Of a stretch of 64,000 bases of DNA, positions 60,325 to 64,000 are shown piece after piece. The notes below the pieces were generated by a model, which ran no database searches, had not been told where the DNA came from, and was given only the letters and a program-made list of their open reading frames with translations. The DNA lies in contig CM060732.1 of the NCBI GenBank assembly GCA_030704615.1, positions 46,173,053-46,237,052 on the forward strand, given 5' to 3'. How positions within the stretch are numbered: the first letter of the stretch is position 1; each line of letters opens with the position of its first letter. Origin of the DNA: Takakia lepidozioides (lineage: Eukaryota > Streptophyta > Takakiopsida > Takakiales > Takakiaceae). The translations under genes and the position numbers were made by a program.

Positions 60325-60965
60325 TCATATATACCGCGATCTGTTGTAGTGAGATGAGGGTGGATCATCTGCAGAACCTTCACTTGGTGTGCGCACTATT
60401 CCCCTTCTGGGCCCAAGAGCAATCACAGTAAGCCCAGTCTGATTCAGGTTTGGAATTGTGAATGTCCTATCCAATTCCCGTGCGCATTGAATAAGTGTAG
60501 GGCCACCAGGGGTGTGCGGCAGTTGGACGTTGCCATCTGGAATGTGCTTGGCAAGCAATATGGAACTGCAAACAAACCCCTCCAGCTGTTTGTTTCTGAC
60601 AAATCCATACGCTTTCGCATGAGACATATACCAGTAATGGGTGAGGACATCACCAGTGAGTTCGGAGATGAGCCAATCTACCCTTCTGCTAGTCAAAACA
60701 CTTTTGGTGCACTTCAATTGCGCTTTGAGGTTGCCATGATAAGCTTCTATGGCAGCATTAGTATCTTGAGAGGCATGTGGTATGTTTCTAGAACCTTTCA
60801 TCCACATTTTCGCTTTCGGAAGCCACTCGGTGTCCATGTAGTCGCACAATACAGTTTCGTTGGGGTACTTCTCCCGCAAGGAGATGATTTGGTATACTGC
60901 CCAAGCCTCACCTGCATCCCCATATGTGTTTTTTCTGTCGTACATGATCTTTGCAAGATCCTGTA
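60325..60965 (-). pseudogene. MULE/FAR1-like transposase, C-terminal fragment
   Basis: An open minus-strand frame of about 206 codons. It reads MYDRKNTYGDAGEAWAVYQI, a W.P.A..W block, then HASQDTNAAIEAYHGNLKAQ, SRRVDWLISELTGDVLTHYW and FVCSSILLAKHIPDG. This is the segment that follows the DDE core in MULE-type transposases, where the TN..E..H..LK motif recurs. The SWIM zinc finger expected next is replaced by a Pro/Arg-rich end, and the N-terminal DDE core is absent. The frame is long but clearly partial. TAG/TGA-bounded CGTCA-type dyads lie just beyond the stop. Confidence 0.7.
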
Positions 60966-62060
60966 GTGTGAAAAGAAGGGGGCATAAATCCCCTTCTGTG
61001 TAATTCTAACTGTACTTCTTCCAGTAAAAAGAACAACCTAGCAATCTACCAGCGGCACACGGTTATGGGTTTCCCTCCTATCGTTCATGATCAGAGTTCA
61101 TAAATCCTCATCCACACCGTAGCGGAAGAGAAAACATGGATGGGGATTGAATCATTCTTGTTCATGATTTACACAATCTTTATACAATTGTAGCACCAAT
61201 GGTGCTGCTGTGATGTTTTCAGTGATACAACCAGCCTTATGACAGAGCTAAATGCGACCCATGTGGGCACCACCCTTGAGCAACACACGTCGAAACCCCT
61301 TTTGTAATGAGATCACTGATAAGAGAAAGGCAACTCAGATCTGCCATGAATTACAGGCCTAGTGATTCTCTGCAGATGTCATGGTTTTTCCTCTATCTTC
61401 CAGTTGACCATCCCTCATTACTTTTTTTACTGAGCAGCTCTCTCCCTTCCCAAACCTTTTCTCTTTCCTTCCTGCTGTAAAATTCCTCATTTTCTTCCGA
61501 CCAGCAGCCTAATCTACATGCAATGCAAACACCTTCAGCCATGTATCCAGTGAATCCAGCCTTGGAATCAAACCTTGGTCACACAAGACATGATGTGAAA
61601 CAGTTTAGGCATGCCATGTAGGAGGCTTCATCAGGAATGTGTGCTTTAGTTGTTATTTTGTTTGATGAGATGTTCGGAGATACAGAATGAGGGCCGAAGA
61701 CAGTGGGGACATGTGGTCAATCAGCTGGATGAAAACAGTCATTCGCTAAATGATGTCCATCCGTTTTGGAGGCACATTCAATGTTGTTTCAAAATTTCAA
61801 ATTTGAATGTTCACGGACTCCAATATAGTGTGTCTGTACTGCAGGACTCGTTCAAATTTCGAATATGTATGTTTGAGTAGTCATGTGCGTGTATGATGGG
61901 AAAGTCATCATGCGATGGCTGTATTTCCTGCATTCATGGGACATGCATGAGGGTTGCATGCAATACTTGACAGTGTCATGGCGAGGGATGGACCCGGCGC
62001 GGGGGTGGAGGGGTTGGGGGGCGGCAAGTGCGGCGACTGCGGGCTGCGGCGGCACCCGGA
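60966..62060. other. No gene recognised
   Basis: Intergenic DNA. A GC-rich island starts near 61985. Frames on both strands through it are composition artefacts (Pro/Arg/Gly-rich). Confidence 0.4.
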
Positions 62061-62092
62061 GGGGGGTGCAGGGCAGAGGGCGGGGGTGGGGC
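62061..62092 (+). other. Potential G-quadruplex
   Basis: Five G runs of at least three (GGGGGG, GGG, GGG, GGGGG, GGGG) are separated by loops of one to four bases. It lies in a 110-bp GC-rich island in otherwise AT-rich DNA. Confidence 0.6.
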
Positions 62093-62652
62093 CGTGTAGG
62101 CCGGCCCCATGAGGGAGCATTGAACTCCCGGGCCTCATTTATCACTTGCCTATCTATTACTTGGCCAGACTTAGTAGGGTTTGCCCACGGCCCGCCCTCT
62201 TGAGTTCAATATTTTTTCACCTAAACGCCCTTCCTCGGATGTAACCCGGCCTTGCACATTGGATTTCTGCCATGTGGCGGACTTTGACGGCCATTTCCGT
62301 GTTTTGTAATATAAGAACCGTCCAGGCCTTGCCAACTAAGGCAGATTTCCTGTTTGTAATGAAATGGAAAGGCAAATATCCTTCCTAAAAGTAGGGCACC
62401 CAGTTGATTTCCGCTTCGGCCATTTTTCCCCCTGGGATCCATTTCCTGAGGTTTCATATTTCATTCTGGAATTCAGTCGGCTAGCATGTAACTGGCTGCC
62501 GGTTCTCCCAGTTGGTTGGTTCAAAGTCTTTGCTTTGCATTAATTTACGCTTCCTTGGGGCAACTCCAAAATCAGATGCGCCTGGGATAGTTCACACATG
62601 CGTCGCCACAACATAGCAAAACAAGGATGAGGCTTGGGCTGACACAATTAGG

Positions 62653-62992
62653 GTATGTTGGCCTATGACCGTTCAAATAACGATGGTGAAAAATCTAATG
62701 GTGAATTTTTGTCATTTTTACCTCAGGTAGATTTCATAAGGTGTCCCACATAAGGGGCAACCTACAAACTTGGAACTATTTGATTTCATGAATCCTACAC
62801 AAAGTTGTAGGGTTTCAAACTCGAACCAATCAGAATGCTTGTATACACCAAGAGCCCACTCACACTTTTTGGGGGGGTTATATCAAATGATTGTTTACCA
62901 AGTGGCAAAAATGGACAGTCTTGGGACCAGCACTGCATGGTCATAGGTACTGACAGAAGCGTCAATGGGGTGTTCGGTCATAGGCCAACCTA

Positions 62993-62993
<1 letters not shown>
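62653..62993. repeat. MITE with GTATGTTGGCCTATGACCG inverted ends
   Basis: The left end is 62653-62671. The reverse complement of 62975-62993 reads GTAGGTTGGCCTATGACCG (one mismatch in 19). The element is 341 bp with no coding capacity. An internal CATGGTCATAGGTA near 62936 partly repeats the end. The right end abuts the GA microsatellite. Confidence 0.75.

Positions 62994-62995
<2 letters not shown>

Positions 62996-63046
<51 letters not shown>
62996..63046 (+). repeat. (GA)n microsatellite
   Basis: About 25 uninterrupted GA units. Confidence 0.97.
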
Positions 63047-63047
<1 letters not shown>

Positions 63048-63339
63048 AGCTCAGAGAGAGCGGTGAGTGGGCCCAACGAGGGAGAGTAATGAATGAACAT
63101 TCAAATTGCAGTGTCCAAAAGTGCGTGCCCAGATCCATCTGCGAGGATTGAGCAGATTAATGATATGGGCGGCAGCAGATAAGCCTGCCATTTTTTCCTT
63201 GATCATTATCCCTCGTGCTCATCACGGGACAATCATTCGCCCCTCTCACAGGGATCCTCTCTCTGACTTTTAGCACCCAGGTGCCAGATTTCAAACTATT
63301 GATTCCAGTCAAGGCTGATTTTTGCACCTGACACAAGGC

Positions 63340-63470
63340 ATTTGACAGGCAAAAAAAGGCAAAAGAAAAAACGGCCTGTCAAAAGTTAGCAAAAACAAAA
63401 AATTGTCTGTCACAGTGAAAGGCAAAAAAGAAAATGGCCTGTCAAAAGAAAGGTAAAAATTACAAAGGAA
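63340..63470 (+). repeat. Short A-rich tandem repeats
   Basis: Three variants of GGCAAAA..GAAAA..GGCCTGTCAAAAG occur about 45-60 bp apart. No coding value. Confidence 0.6.
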
Positions 63471-63484
63471 ATGTACAAGCAACA

Positions 63485-63660
63485 TCGACTGGTAAGTTAA
63501 GTGCACAATGCGTCCCCTTGGTGGTTCAAGGTTCAAAGCCGCTGCCCTGCTCCCTGTGGGTGGCGTTATCTGGATGTTATCGTCCGTTGTGCCTCCATGG
63601 CCCATAAATGAAAGGGGTTATTTTTCCCCCTCCTCAAGGGAATTGTGGGATGTCAGTTGC
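63485..63660 (+). repeat. tRNA-derived SINE
   Basis: The head has ACTGGTAAGTTAAGTGCAC and the B box CAAGGTTCAAAGCCGC (about 63527-63542). The body GCCTCCATGGCCCATAAATG and TATTTTTCCCCCTCCTCAAG matches the SINEs at 21.9 and 58.5 kb. Confidence 0.75.
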
Positions 63661-64000
63661 GTGTTGCATGCAGGCCTCTAGGTTGGCTTACTCTTCAGGG
63701 GGTCTTGGGTTCTACCTTCAATGAAAGCTACATTGGCCCATGAGTAGAGCTGTGTGGTTTGTAGATCTTTATCATAAACCTTAACAGCGCTAACTTACCC
63801 ACGTTTCAGGTGATCGGGTCTTAAGTCCTGATCATTGTTTTGCAATATGTATTTGACTCTAGCTGCTTTGGTACGCTCCAGCACGTCATTTCTGTTTATT
63901 GGAAGAATACAATCCCAAGATTAGCTAGCTGAATTTTGATGATTTTGATCTTCAAAGCGTTCTCATCGGTGAATTTTTCCTTTAAATTTGAAAAATAGCA
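63661..64000. other. Right edge, no gene recognised
   Basis: No frame, repeat or splice pattern that I can identify. Confidence 0.4.

Noticed and set aside
61852-62203. Overlapping frames on both strands in the GC-rich island
   Set aside because: Pro/Arg/Gly-rich on one strand and Gly/Trp-rich on the other. Composition artefact without start context or homology.
62835-63089. Frame with an Arg-Glu dipeptide run
   Set aside because: Translation of the GA microsatellite.

Overview
This is nuclear DNA of a green plant. It has spliced protein genes with GT-AG introns (an alpha-tubulin gene, a SKA2-like kinetochore gene, an RNFT-type RING membrane-protein gene, single exons of an ABCG7-like transporter and an ALWAYS EARLY/LIN9 homologue), an intronless ankyrin/PGG-type membrane-protein gene, and long PLS-type PPR arrays ending in a DYW domain. 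PPR/DYW sequence in bulk, together with piggyBac-like, DIRS-like and PHD-bearing Ty3 relics, suggests a seed-free land plant (lycophyte, fern or bryophyte). The sequence alone does not fix the lineage.

Layout. 0-3.4 kb: a LINE relic (-) lies downstream of the first exon (-) of an ABCG7-like half transporter, probably in its first intron. 3.8-4.7 kb: a hAT-type end, a foldback element and a SINE. 5.1-8.3 kb: two DIRS-like retroelement relics on opposite strands, with one unassigned exon between them. 11.3-11.9 kb: a minisatellite. 12.4-13.4 kb: a piggyBac-like transposase relic. 15.7 kb: one ALY/LIN9 SANT exon. 16.1-21.25 kb: two decayed PPR-DYW copies, the second a tandem array of about 12 PLS units. 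23.7-30.5 kb: the intact core, with an ankyrin/PGG-like gene (+) facing an 8-exon RNFT-like gene (-). 32.4-37.3 kb: an OSB-like scrap, a LINE scrap and a PPR unit interrupted by an LTR element with a clear 5-bp target duplication and an integrase-PHD remnant. 39-43.3 kb: MITEs, a SINE, a LINE scrap and a 661-bp piggyBac-type MITE. 44.1-51.5 kb: a second genic block with a GGCT/AIG2-like exon (-), SKA2 (-) and alpha-tubulin (+). The last two are divergent around a tandem-repeat spacer. 52.5-64 kb: SINEs, a BED/hAT transposase relic (-), a PPR array plus OSB-like fragment (-), a CACTA relic, dyad minisatellites, a MULE relic (-) and another MITE.

How it fits together. Most of the window is accumulated and nested mobile DNA plus PPR pseudogene arrays around two small genic islands. 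SKA2 (kinetochore-microtubule coupling) and alpha-tubulin share one intergenic region and both serve the mitotic spindle; co-regulation is an inference. I found no convincing unknown multi-gene system. The strongest leads are the Ty3-type integrase followed by a canonical PHD finger, the piggyBac relic together with a matching TTAA-flanked MITE, the tandem growth of PLS-PPR units, and a one-base frameshift in the alpha-tubulin C-terminus.
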